Positions 40,743 through 51,290 of a DNA stretch of 64,000 nt are shown piece by piece. The DNA comes from Acholoe squamosa (taxonomy: Eukaryota > Annelida > Polychaeta > Phyllodocida > Polynoidae), in the NCBI GenBank assembly GCA_949317995.1, contig OX439041.1, positions 45,555,269-45,619,268 on the forward strand, given 5' to 3'. A model generated the notes under the pieces. The model saw nothing but the letters and a program-made list of their open reading frames with translations. It ran no database searches and was not told the origin of the DNA. The translations under genes were made by a program, and so were the position numbers. Positions within the stretch are counted from its first letter, which is position 1. Every line of letters starts with the position of its first letter.

Positions 40743-40925
40743 AAATGGATAAGGGTGGTGGCAGCTGAGATTTTGGTTCAACATCACTTAATAGTAACAC
40801 CTATCATCACCCCACACTGAAAATATAATACTCTGTAGTGAGGACTTTAGTTCATCTTTTTGATGATGACTGGGGAGAGTACCCCATGATCTTTTAAGCA
40901 GGGTGATCATGTATGACTATACTTG

Positions 40926-41174
40926 TGTAGAGGTCGGCGGAAAACGTCTTGGAGAAACCGGGAGTCGAAACCGGGACCCTCCAACCTGCAGGCGGAAGCT
41001 CTACCGCTGAGTTACTTCCCCGTCTGACATTCTCTACCTTCCACCTACATCTGGATCGGTATAATACACAAGGGGGGCAGCTTATACCGGATGACCAGCC
41101 CCTGAGGGCTGGTGCAACCGGAACGGGGCAGATGGCCTACCGCCATGGACTTACAGCCAGAGCTGGCCCCTACA
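40926..41174 (-). repeat. 3' LTR of the TRIM-like element (249 bp)
   Basis: It differs from the other LTR at about four positions, all within the tRNA-like part. TGTAG...CTACA ends. Confidence 0.88.
40950..41021 (-). tRNA. tRNA-Cys(GCA)-like sequence in the 3' LTR
   Basis: Same 72-nt layout as the copy at 41691-41762. The anticodon stem pairs better here (4 of 5), while the D stem has one mismatch and the T stem/B box one changed base. More likely a retrotransposon part than a working tRNA gene. Confidence 0.6.
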
Positions 41175-41337
41175 CTCCTCCCAACCAGCTTCAACCATGG
41201 CCAACCAGCACCAAGCATTCCTCCCAACCAGATCGATTGGGCTTTATCAAGCAGTGTGAGGCACTCCTGACTTCCCAGTTGACCTACCAGTACACAGTAC
41301 TGCCAGGGTCGAAGCGTATCTGTATTATACCGTTCCA

Positions 41338-41460
41338 GGCACCTACACCTGGATTGGTATGACACACACGTAGGGGGGAGCTACCACCGGATGCCTGCCC
41401 CTGGGGGCTGGGATCTCCAGAAACGGGGCTGCTGGCCTTACGGCAGAGCTGGCCCCTACA
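41338..41460 (-). repeat. Decayed partial LTR inside the TRIM-like element
   Basis: It resembles the right half of the 249-bp LTRs (CACCTACACCTGGATTGGTA ... GAGCTGGCCCCTACA) and is also followed by CTCCTCCCTACCAG, the polypurine tract complement. This suggests an older element or an internal duplication. Confidence 0.7.
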
Positions 41461-41651
41461 CTCCTCCCTACCAGATTCAATATAGGGTTCAGTACCCTAT
41501 AGGTACCAGATACCCGGGACTAGTACTGAGTCGCATACCGGCCACCTGTTTCCAAGTCTCCCCAGTACTAGCAAATTGAATCGTCATTTGTGTCATACCA
41601 GCACAGGTACCGAGTTCTTGTAGTCCCCCCTCACACGGGTCAGGACCAACT

Positions 41652-41665
41652 CGGTTTCTCCACCA
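41652..41665 (-). other. Primer-binding site complementary to the element's own tRNA-like 3' end
   Basis: The minus strand TGGTGGAGAAACCG begins one base after the 5' LTR. It is the reverse complement of CGGTTTCTCCA plus CCA, and the tRNA-like sequence in each LTR ends CGGTTTCTCCA. Confidence 0.8.
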
Positions 41666-41666
41666 G

Positions 41667-41915
41667 TGTAGAGGTCGGCGGAAAACGTCTTGGAGAAACC
41701 GGGAGTCGAACCCGGGACCCTCAAACCTGCAGGCGGAAGCTCTACCACTGAGCTACTTCCCCGTCTGACATTCTCTACCTTCCACCTACATCTGGATCGG
41801 TATAATACACAAGGGGGGCAGCTTATACCGGATGACCAGCCCCTGAGGGCTGGTGCAACCGGAACGGGGCAGATGGCCTACCGCCATGGACTTACAGCCA
41901 GAGCTGGCCCCTACA
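41667..41915 (-). repeat. 5' LTR of the TRIM-like element (249 bp)
   Basis: In minus orientation this is the upstream LTR. The tRNA-like block ends 24 bp before the LTR end and 25 bp before the primer site. Confidence 0.88.
41691..41762 (-). tRNA. tRNA-Cys(GCA)-like sequence in the 5' LTR
   Basis: 72 nt folding by eye into a cloverleaf: acceptor GGGGAAG/TTTCTCC (7 pairs, two G-U), D stem GCTC/GAGC, anticodon loop CTGCAGG with GCA, T stem CCGGG/CCCGG, loop TTCGACT, discriminator A. The A box is TAGCTCAGTGG and the B box GGTTCGACTCC is a perfect consensus. The anticodon stem is weak (2 pairs plus a G-U). It could serve as an internal Pol III promoter. A working tRNA-Cys is unlikely because of the stem and its place in a repeat. 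Confidence 0.75.
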
Positions 41916-41919
41916 CTTG

Positions 41920-42229
41920 CATTACCTGATCAGAGAGTCCTGAGCTTGTAAATGGCAATTGTGTCATCAATTAGGATGTTTTAATTTTCTTTTCAAATCA
42001 TTGCACAATAATTATTACCCCCCACCCACCCACAATCAAGCCTTTATCGAGAGCATTTACAGCCGACTTATGTCCTCGTAAGACATACATTGCGATGTCC
42101 GGATAACAAATGGTAATTCCCATGGTTATAATAATAGCTTCGGTGACAAAAGAGTAAAATGTTCTAATAGGGAGTCCATGGGTCCTTCATCAGGTGAATA
42201 GACTGGAGTCTAGAGAGGGCACCTACCAG

Positions 42230-42230
<1 letters not shown>
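41920..42230. other. Intergenic, nothing recognised
   Basis: AT-rich sequence after the TRIM-like element. No ORF or repeat of note until the ATC microsatellite. Confidence 0.5.

Positions 42231-42271
<41 letters not shown>
42231..42271. repeat. (ATC)n microsatellite
   Basis: About 13 CAT/ATC triplets. Confidence 0.95.
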
Positions 42272-42456
42272 GATGGCCTAGTACCTCCAAACAGAGGTGG
42301 TAGTACAGGTGTGCCTCCAGGTAAAACACCAGGTCTCTGTGTACTAGTAGTAGGGGGGTCTGTGCTTACTATGTCCAGTATCTTGGAGACTCCTCGCAGG
42401 TCAGTTACAGTGTCCTTAATGAGTGAGAACTCATTGGCCAGGCCTGTAAGCTGTTG

Positions 42457-42711
42457 CTATTGAGACTCCAGGTAGCCCTGGAGAGCCTGAAAGTCAGACT
42501 CCTCCTCCTGCTCTGAACTTGAGTCAGTGTCACCCTGACCAGGTGGGGTGGTGACTTTCTGTAGGAGTACCTGCTGGCTCATAGACAGGTTAGCTGGGTC
42601 AAAGCTGCACTTCTTGCCTGGGGGGGGGGGCACATGCTTGTACCCACATGTCCTACAGTTCCTGGGGTGCCTTTTGGTGGCCAAAAAAGAAATTGGGCAC
42701 CACCCAAACAA
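42457..42711 (-). pseudogene. Fragment of a mobile-element protein with a zinc-knuckle-like motif
   Basis: An 84-codon minus-strand frame with NCRTCGYKHVPPPPGKKC, a CxxCxxxH...C knuckle of the kind found in Gag-like and transposon proteins, followed by an acidic Gln/Ser stretch. A C run in the coding strand (Pro codons) makes indels likely. No flanking repeats or further domains were seen, so the parent element is unknown. Confidence 0.4.
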
Positions 42712-42781
42712 TATGGTGGCCTTGGTATGTGCGAAGTGGTGTGGATACCTGGACAGGTGACCTGGATGAAACTATACAGGC

Positions 42782-44316
42782 CTGCCCCCTAGGTGAGTCC
42801 TAGGGTAGTACAGACATAAAGTAGACATATATACCGTTATAATGAAACCTGTACCATGATTAATTATAACACCTGTATATTTTTACTAGTCATGCCTTTG
42901 AGAATTCTGACCAGATAACTTTCATGATCAATTGAGATTTCAGTGTGGTAATATGCTTAACATCTCCCAAGTTAAAAGTACTCATGACCAAGAAAATTTT
43001 AGATAGAAATCCATGTAACCCTTTATAGTGAGTACTGTATATCCGGCAGCTTTTATGTCTCACCATCATTTCTTTTTACAAAGGTTCCTTACAATTATGA
43101 TGGTTACTGTAAAGTTTTATAGGATGCTAGGGAGATTCAACAGACTCTGATAAATGACACTTTCGTGGCTGCAAGTTGGAAATGACGCTATCCACTACTG
43201 CACCAACTTCGTCTTCAACGATCATACAGTAAAACTGAAGAATGATTCCCAAGGAAGGTAACATGAAAATCGCAAAGCAGCCTTGTATTCTTCTAGGCTT
43301 AACACCTTCAAAAAATACATTTCAATTACTATCAATTACCAAACTGCCACCAATGGCTATGCCTGCATGGTAAAATGTCGCTGGATAAGCCAATTTATAC
43401 TATGTTCAAAATTGCGCAAAACCGTGACGGAATTATTTTGTTCAATTTCAATTTGCTCTTACCAATCCTGTCCCATTAAGCGCACCACCTCTCAAACTCC
43501 GGAAAAGATTTTCCATTTTCACCTGGAGATATATTTTTCAAATGTCTCGTTTCACGTCCCCAACTGGGTTTAAGGAAATTAAGGTACCAAACTGCCTTCC
43601 ATGTATTGAATACAAAAATAACGTTGTTCTGGTACTTTGACCAATATTTACAAGGACATATCAGTGAAATGCGTTGCAAATTGCATTGATAGAATCTGGA
43701 ATGATGAAGACAACTGATGATATTATATAAGAATATATACATTTTATTATTCAAAACATCCCAAACTCGCTCTCTGATTATAGTAATATGGTGGTTACTT
43801 GTTGTGTAAGCTACTTAGTGCTTCTGTACATCTGAAAAAGTAATACGACAAGTGGCAATTAGGAGATAATGGTGACAGTCCAGAAAGGTCTTAAATGTTA
43901 AGAGTGAGATCCCTGCTCCTAGATATTCTTATAGAAAAGAGAGTCCATATGTTATATCGCCGTGCTCTTTCAATAAAACATATTCTCCCAATGATCAATC
44001 AGTAAGGAATTTAATCTGTCAAATATGCTGGTGATTATGCCTCCCACTTGATCATGCCTAGCATAAATCGCGTTTTATTTCAATGGGGAATCTGCCACAT
44101 CATATTTGCAGATCATATGCTTGCATATTAACATTAGATATCATAATTCATATAACCTAAGGGGATTAATTTCTTTTGCATAACATACTTAGGCCACTAG
44201 ATACTACCAAACCATCATAAATGGCATAACCTACTGCAAAAGAAAATAAATATAATGTGCGGTCAACGCTTCTAATGTACTCTATCATAAAAAGGCAACA
44301 AAGAAATTTCACTCAC
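42782..44316. other. Region downstream of gene A; last exon expected but not found
   Basis: The gene on the minus strand leaves its third exon at 44317 in phase 1, so a terminal exon should lie here. I found no Gly/Tyr/His-rich or basic exon with a fitting acceptor, and no other gene. Confidence 0.45.
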
Positions 44317-44596
44317 CGACACATTCTTTCTCTGGTTTGTAAGCATAGTCTCCACAGACAGCCTTGGCCTCTCCCTTCACATGTGTGGCAAGGTAGTGAG
44401 CATGGTTATACTTGTTGACAGCTGTCTGGATATCTACCTCATGAACCTTATAGCCATAGCCATATCCGTGTTGATGTCCATATCCAGGTTGGTGTCCATA
44501 TCCCTGCTGGTGGCCCTGACCATAGGCCTGACCATGTGGGGCAGCAGCATGCTTATTGTTGTGATGGTAGTTGGGGGTTTTGATGTGGGCAGGCAC
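44317..44596 (-). CDS. Gene A exon 3: His/Gly/Tyr-rich repeats and Cys pair
   Basis: CACAG|GTG opens and TCG|GTGAGT closes (phase 0 in, phase 1 out). The 93 codons contain a run of GYGHQ-type repeats (QQGYGHQPGYGHQHGYGYGY), then KYNHAHYLATH and CGDYAYKPEKEC. The CGDxYxxxxKEC end is shared with gene B exon 2 (CGDKYVKEC). Secreted Gly/Tyr/His-rich proteins often form cross-linked or metal-binding extracellular material (shell, beak or cement proteins). That role is inference from composition only. The terminal exon is missing from my reading. Confidence 0.78.
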
Positions 44597-45177
44597 CTGT
44601 GAATATTAAGGGCATATTACCTAAATTATGCTTGGTATAATGTGATTGGCTTTAATGATTCAATACAGATTATTATATTTTGAGAGTATGCACAACCCAT
44701 GGGGTTCTTGAATCCCAAAGTCACATATTGAAATATCGCTCAATTAGGGGCCATTAATCACTACACCCTTTTCTTTTTAAATTGATAGCCTAGTTAGTAT
44801 CAAACATGTGTCGTCTTGTGGACCTGCTTTATTTCAATATGTTTCGGTCCCAACCCTGTTTTTTTCTTGAGATCAACTATGAGGGGATATTGAGAACTAA
44901 ACATTCATAATTGCAGAAGTGAGTTAAGTGGAAAATCCAGCGCGAGGTTATCATATAGAATTTTAAATAATTGTACCTTGCACTTACCTTACTACCTTTG
45001 TGATATTACAACTATGAGCATATGAATTTTCAACTGATTTTACAATTCGTACATTGATACATCATGATACACCCATATGATTAATGTAAAGAAATATCTT
45101 ATCCTTGCAACCCGATAAATATTGGCTACTCTGCCTGATGGGATGTTGGCTCTATTGAAACCCCAACGTTTTTTTAC

Positions 45178-45326
45178 CTTAACTGTGGGGCACCTGACCA
45201 GTTCCACGTCGAAATATTTGTAGACATGTTTGTCGTCATATCCATGCTTCTTCTCCTTCTTGACACACTTGTACACCTGACATCTGTTATCAGGGTCCAT
45301 CACAATGTCTCCATCTTCATGACAAC
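45178..45326 (-). CDS. Gene A exon 2: cysteine module
   Basis: GTTTTTAG|GTTGT opens and AAG|GTAAAA closes (phase 1 in, phase 0 out). It reads CHEDGDIVMDPDNRCQVYKC, then a Lys/Tyr-rich segment and VRCPTVK. The spacing C-x13-C-x4-C matches gene B (CYREGDIVLDAYNRCKYRVC). The module resembles small extracellular VWC-like cysteine folds, but I cannot assign a family. Confidence 0.82.
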
Positions 45327-46125
45327 CTAAAAACGTTAACAATTACATTCAATTAAAAAAGTAAAGTAAAAACAGACAATGCCCTTAAGCATTACATAGA
45401 AATAAAATCTAAGAGTAAAAAAAAAAGGAAGGGGGGGGGGTGTCCTGCATGAGTGTGGTCACTTATGGAAAGGGCAAGGATCAATTGGCAAATGTTAGGC
45501 TGCTGTACGCATGCATGGTGATTGACATTGTACCAGCTCTGACTTGAACTTGTTTGTAACATAACTATTGCGGTCACACATAGTACAGAACTATATAAAA
45601 CCTAACATTGTTGGAGGATTTGCTTTTCTTTTGCCACGTCTATGGGGGTTGCATCTGACAGAGGAAACATTGAAAAACAGAGGGCCAACTATAAAGCAGT
45701 GTGACCTTACAGAGCAATAATGGGTCAGAGTGCTATCAAGAGCTGCGCCAATATCAGATTAATAATTTGACTTAGCATCTGAATTACAATTGTAATCCAA
45801 TGTAAAACCTATTGCCTGGGAAGATGTATAGGACATATGAGCAGGCTCTTATGGCAAATTATATCAAGGTTAGCTGACCCTGGTTTTTTAAGGTTAAGAT
45901 GATATTGATACCGTCAAAGTTTTTTTTGTTTTTGGATAAGATGAATTTCCCCTGGAGCTGAATTTATTTAGTCTTTTCATATTAGTATCTGGAAAACGTT
46001 CACCCCAACCATTCACAAAAAAAAAGATCACAAAACGAGTATTTTATGTCCGTTTTTTTTTTCAGAACAAAACAAAATAATCCATAAATTGACAGGTTTA
46101 AGACAAAAAAAAATCCGTTACTTAC

Positions 46126-46282
46126 GTGGGTCGCTTCCAGGGAAACCAAAGACACGGTGTCCATATTGGTGACCATATCCCTGATAATGATAGCCCTGGG
46201 GAGCATGGTAACCAGTGTCAGCCTTGGTGTCACTAGCAACAGCCACACCCAATAAGGCAGCAAGACACACAAAGACCTTCAT
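46126..46282 (-). CDS. Gene A exon 1: signal peptide and Gly/Tyr/His-rich start
   Basis: The ATG is at 46282. MKVFVCLAALLGVAVASDTK is a clear secretion signal. YHYQGYGHQYGHRVFGFPG follows, and the exon ends C|GTAAGT in phase 1. The protein is secreted. A TATAAAG box lies about 90 bp upstream on the same strand. With exons 2 and 3 this gives about 195 residues before the missing last exon. The paralogue at 50992-54336 is transcribed in the opposite direction. Confidence 0.85.
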
Positions 46283-46369
46283 TTGTATATACATGTATAA
46301 CCAATGGGGGTTAACAGTGAGTGGTATGAGGACAGAGGGAGGAGTGAGGGAGCTGGGAGTGTTGTGGCT

Positions 46370-46377
46370 ACTTTATA
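46370..46377 (-). promoter_or_regulatory. TATA box of gene A
   Basis: The minus strand GCTATAAAGTAGCC puts TATAAAG about 90 bp before the ATG. Confidence 0.6.
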
Positions 46378-46436
46378 GCTTCATGACAAGGTGTGTCATG
46401 ACAAGGTGTGTCCTGAGTCAGATGTCACAGGCAGGG

Positions 46437-46437
46437 A

Positions 46438-46486
<49 letters not shown>

Positions 46487-46487
46487 T
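46437..46487. repeat. (TG)n(AG)n compound microsatellite
   Basis: About 16 TG units followed by about 8 AG units, just upstream of the gene A promoter. Confidence 0.95.
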
Positions 46488-49434
46488 ATGTGACAGTAAG
46501 TGTGGGCATGTGTATAAGTACAGATGGGTGTATGGGAGGATGAGGTGCGGCATTTAGGTATGTGGCCATAGGTGTAAGTCCATGGGGATATTGCTAAAAC
46601 CTAGATTCCAATGATAACTAAAATTTCTAAAATATGTCAGACCATGTAATCATAATATTATTGGTATCCTATCTAATGAAATTACAATCTATCATATTCA
46701 GAATAACCCCTTTTAATTTTACCAATCTTACAATAACGTTTGATAATGACATTGATATCCAGCCTATCTTACTAATCCTCTTAACTCCACTCCTCCTGAA
46801 TGTATTTCCCCTGACATGATTCAGTGCATGGCTGACCAATACAATATAGATATAGAAGATATTCTTGAATTAGTTGCCCAATCGCCCATCTCATCGATAA
46901 ACAAATGATACACTTTTCAGAAAATCAAGAAAAGATAGTCACGGTTAAAAGGAATCGTGGAATTGAGGCCTAACTCAGAGCACGTCATCTTGAGTTTCGG
47001 TCAGAATTCAGAGACAGGTCATTATTCACCAACTCTCTACCTGGTGCAGCCACTCCACTGTGATAACTTTGTGATTTAATTAGGTCCATTTGGCTTTGGG
47101 CAGTATCCTGAGTCCGCTAGGGTCAGGTCATGGCAAGACTAAAGCCACAAGCCGATGCTTAATATTGGAAATATATTCAATGTTAGAAAAAAAAGTTAAG
47201 TAGTCATTGACCTCCTGTATTATCCCTTATAAAACGGAAAGCAGAAAATATCTTTTATAATGGGCAGATAATACTTCACTGCTTACAGTTTCATTGTTTA
47301 TGATGAGTGGGAGCCTAGCTTTCCATAACTATCCTAATACAGATTTTCTAATCCAGGCTTTGCTCTTGTTATTTAAAAGTAGGTTGTATGAAAACATACA
47401 TTCCTCAGTATTTTTCTAAGTATAAGCACGACTATATTATCCTCAGCGTATATACAAAACATTTTAGACATTTCTTAGGTCCCTGATGCAGCCCTTGCAA
47501 AGTATGTGCCAGCTGTCCCCTGGTCAAGACTTCTTCCCCCCTTGCAGGATCCAGCTGTCCCCATGACTATGGAGCATTTGAACTATGTCGACAGAGCTGT
47601 GTCTTTTCTTACTCATCCGAGCTAGAGCTAAGAAATCATAATGTAATCATTCATGCTTTTTATAACATCAAGAAGGGTAGTATTTTGCTTACTTCAGAAA
47701 TACTTCAAAAACACAATATCTTTACACTATAGATAGAGGTTTATAGAAAATGCCCCTTCATTTTGATAGAGAAAAGGGAGAGCGCCTCCTTCCTTTCTAA
47801 ACCATGGATCCAACACTGAGTTTGGCCTTCTGACCATATTGATCACTGCACTGTCAGAATATGTGCAATGCATGCAATAAAATGTGATTTCCAAGAATAA
47901 AAAGTTCAGTTTGGGGACTACTTAGGGTCTCTATATGCTATCACCCCTTTACTGTTAATCTTTAAGAAACTTCTGGATAGGCCTAATCTTTTATAGTTGT
48001 CACATTTGAACTGCATGAGATCTAAATCGGTCCTGATTGGCATGGACTGCATATATCTGCTGGTATGATGTGTTTGGGAACTTTGACTGTCAATATGAGA
48101 AACAACCCTTGTGTTTTAAGCAGTATTCATCCCAAAGGTCAAAGTGCCATTCTACATGTATAGCCTTGGGCGGCGTGAGGACAGGTGTTCCACCTGTACA
48201 ATAGGTCATTACAGAGACATAGCGGACAGGTGGGATGGATTCTATTGTTTGTGTATTTCATTACTTGCACTGTAATATCTACAACGACAGAGCAGCTTAG
48301 AAATTTAGCTGATAGGCCCATATTTTCTGTTCTCAGGCTAGCCTCTCCATTGAAAAGAGGGAATTCAGCCCCCGCCACCCGTGGCACTCCAAATGATGTG
48401 GTGATCCATGTAATTTAGCAGTCAATTATTGTTGTCTTTACATATGTTTGATTGGTTTGATATGAAGGGTCGGCAGTATGACAGGGAAATATGACTTCCA
48501 CAATTTAGACAGGGCTACGGATATTTAGGAATGGGATAGCCAAGGAATCCATTGAAAATCAAAGTGGAGTTTTGAATTTAGATTCACGGTTTAACGTTCT
48601 TTTTCTACCAAATTGTTTTAGGCTTAAAATCGGCCTCTAGGGGGAGTCATTGTCTTTCAAATACTGTTTGAATTGTATTGATATTCCTACTAGAAGCTAT
48701 AAGTAATGAGTGCCCAAGGTAAGCATATGGGCAAAAATAGATGGAATCCCGATGGTCTGTATCTCCTCTGATAAGGGAGATAGGATGGAGATAACATAGC
48801 ATACCTCTCCTGCAAAATGATGATTTCACAAATGATGTTATCTAAGAACTCCCTTTATCAATTGACATGAAATAAAAGGCACATGGTAGGTATTGTTGAA
48901 TATTTTTTTAGAAATTTGAATTACATGGTCACATGGTCCCTGTTCCATTCGGTTACCATGGCAACCAAATCAATGTAAAATTGCTATCTTAAGTATGTTT
49001 GTTGCCATGGTAACCAATAATTTGTTCAGGAATCCACAAAAAAAACCCAATAAAATCGTTGGTACCATCTTTTTCCATAAAAAAACTGCTCAAAGTAGGT
49101 TTTGTTGAAAAAATGAAATTATTTTACCTTTTTTGGAGTTGCAAGCCGCGTAAGCGGCCTGGAGCGTAGCGACCATGCAACTCCATTATGTTTTCGGTTT
49201 GCCTATGATGTCACTAGTGATGTCATGCAGCCACTATGACATCATCCATGACGTCATCCGTGGCAACTCCTATCCGTGGTCCTTGCCACATTCTTCTTGT
49301 TCATGATTTTTTTGCCATAAATACTCATTAAAATCAGCCCAATCTTTTCTTAATTCTCAACCATGTTTAGAGGCTCACCATATCTCACCACAAAGAAGTA
49401 GAGACTAATGGTTTAGGGTACATAGAGACCCCAT
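46488..49434. other. Intergenic region between the divergent paralogues, left part
   Basis: Mostly AT-rich sequence with no supported exon. At 49133-49185 GGAGTTGC...GCAACTCC forms a short inverted repeat, and at 49200-49265 several TGACGTCA/TGATGTCA words cluster (CRE-like). I see no gene. Confidence 0.5.
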
Positions 49435-50194
49435 GCCATATAGCAGGATGCAACTTCTCGACCCGGACTATGCCCCCGGGGCATTCACGCGCTGCTCTAC
49501 GCATGACAGCAGTCCCTGCTGTGCTGTGCTGTGTCAGATTGTGACTCTGGTGTGAGTTTATAAGGAAAGGCCCCGGGGGCATTCTCGGGCCAGTGATGCC
49601 CCTGGGGCATACTTTAGTCGTTTCTTGTGTAGGAGTAACGAAAATGCCCTGGGGGCATTGATGGAATTGCTGATGCCCCCAGGGCATGCCATTGTAGATT
49701 TCAGATTATAGAAGAAAGGCTATGCCCCGGGGGCATTTGTGGTGTGTGTGATGCCCCCGGGACATAATAGTATTCAGTCTATAATATAGAAGTAAATGCT
49801 ATGCCCTGGGGGCATCATCACACATCATCCATATTATGGATGCCCCAGGGGCATGGTACAGAGAACAATGGGGGACAATGCCCTCAGGGCATTCATAGTA
49901 AGGATAATCATACATGCATAAAAAAAATTGACGATGCCCTGGGGGCATCCATGTACTAAACGATGCCCCCAGGGCATAGTCCAATACCCTATATAGGCCT
50001 ACATGTCCTGGGAGCATCATCCTTACCATGGATGCCCTGGGGGCATTTTCCCAGACTTGCCATGGGGAGTGTGGGAAAGGGCACGCCTCAGCCACTGCTG
50101 TCCGCGTAATTTTCGCATCACTCCCACGCGGCAGTCTGTAGGCCCCGGGGGCATAGTCCAGGTCAAGAAGTTGCGTCCTGCTGCCATATAGCAA
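49435..50194. repeat. Inverted-ended element with 15 copies of a GC-rich palindrome
   Basis: The outer ends are inverted copies: CCATATAG, GCAACTTCT and GGACTATGCCCCCGGGGC at the left, mirrored at the right around 50140-50194. Inside, 15-mers of the form ATGCCCYNGGGGCAT lie at 49470, 49569, 49596, 49644, 49673, 49722, 49751, 49801, 49840, 49878, 49934, 49963, 50003, 50032 and 50140. Paired copies are separated by 27-39 bp. No ORF explains the pattern. Confidence 0.85.
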
Positions 50195-50922
50195 GCCCTG
50201 CGAAAATCAGAAGATTCTAGCTATTTTTGAGGGAGAGAGAGGGGGTACAGAAAATCGGCCAAAAATCGGTGATTTACTCGCAGAAATGCGCGTCTGGTAA
50301 AAGAAGAGACATATATATCTTTAAGTCAATATTCTGTTCGTTTTCTTTTGATTTTAACGATGATATAGGTAATGCCATAATCTACACCGCTCATCCGTCA
50401 CATTTTTGGTTTCCCCATGGCCCTTAGCTACGATATATCTCACACAGTGAATGCAAATGTGTGGATCAGTCCTATCGGTCCCTACGGTTCTCTTTCAGCA
50501 ACAATAGGAATGGTGACTTTGAGTAGACTAATATCCACTACAGATAAATCATGAATGACTATCAACAGCTACCATCTTAAAAGCGGCCTGGGAATAGCGG
50601 CGTCAGCCCACACCTGATCTGTCAGGTAGATGGGCCAAGTAGCGATATATGCAACGTGGTTTAAGTTAATCGAATCGAATCAAGATACACTTCAAGTCAG
50701 GTATTTAAACTTTAACCTCGGTGCCCATCTCCCCATCATACTTCCATAAAAACTCTGACCCACAGGGCACGCTTAAGCCCTTCTGCCCCCAGGGTCCTCA
50801 CTGCACATGCATGTACGGATGACACAGTCACGTGCCTCGCTTTCAGACGCAGTGCTGCACAGATTTGAAATCCAACATGGCGGCGTGTGATTCAGCTGGT
50901 AGCTTCAGGAATGTGAGTGTAG
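50195..50922. other. Upstream region of gene B
   Basis: No ORF or repeat of note. An AACATGGCGGCGTG word lies at ~50874-50887, just before the TATA box. Confidence 0.45.
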
Positions 50923-50930
50923 TATAAAAG
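50923..50930 (+). promoter_or_regulatory. TATA box of gene B
   Basis: TATAAAAG, 69 bp before the ATG at 50992, which predicts a leader of about 40 nt. Confidence 0.75.
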
Positions 50931-50991
50931 TGTCCGGCGTGTGAGATGTTGCCGTTAATTGTCCGTTAGACGACCACCTACAACATACAGT

Positions 50992-51061
50992 ATGCAGCCT
51001 TTATTATTCTTTGCCCTGGTGGCCGTAGCCTCAGCCAGCCATGCCATCCACTCCTTTGATG
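50992..51061 (+). CDS. Gene B exon 1: signal peptide
   Basis: MQPLLFFALVAVASASHAIH followed by SFD, ending in G|GTGAGT (phase 1). The hydrophobic core and Ala-x-Ala-like end mark a secreted protein. Joined to exons at 53645 and 54200, the complete coding sequence is 456 nt (151 aa plus stop). Confidence 0.88.
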
Positions 51062-51220
51062 GTGAGTAGGCCTATGTGAACAATAATTATGCATTCTTGT
51101 TGCTCAAACTATGTATATCTCTAATTTAAGTTTAATACCAGCAATGTAATGTGACCCTTCTAAGAAGAGATATTAATGAAAATAACGAATTTTGAAAAGG
51201 TTAGTAAAGCCAACATTTAA

Positions 51221-51286
<66 letters not shown>
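51221..51286. repeat. (AT)n microsatellite
   Basis: About 33 AT units in gene B intron 1. Confidence 0.95.

Positions 51287-51290
<4 letters not shown>

Larger units (their letters stand above)
40922..41919 (-). mobile_element. TRIM-like LTR element carrying tRNA-Cys-like sequences in its LTRs
   Basis: Two 249-bp direct repeats (40926-41174 and 41667-41915) begin TGTAGAGG and end CCCCTACA, flank a 492-bp non-coding interior, and are bordered by the target duplication CTTG (40922-40925 and 41916-41919). On the minus strand a primer site follows the 5' LTR (41665-41652), and GGGAGGAG precedes the 3' LTR (41182-41175). These are the parts of an LTR retrotransposon with no coding capacity (a TRIM). 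The interior holds a decayed third LTR piece at 41338-41460. Confidence 0.85.

Noticed and set aside
41691..41762. Free-standing functional tRNA-Cys gene
   Set aside because: It lies in both LTRs of a repeat element, the anticodon stem is weak, and the second copy is mutated. I keep it as a tRNA-like element part.
42194..42463. Poly-Ser open frame over the (ATC)n tract
   Set aside because: The translation is a microsatellite artefact followed by sequence antisense to the zinc-knuckle fragment.
46000..46272. 90-codon minus-strand frame overlapping gene A exon 1
   Set aside because: A different frame from the signal-peptide exon; it is the shadow of that exon plus intron.
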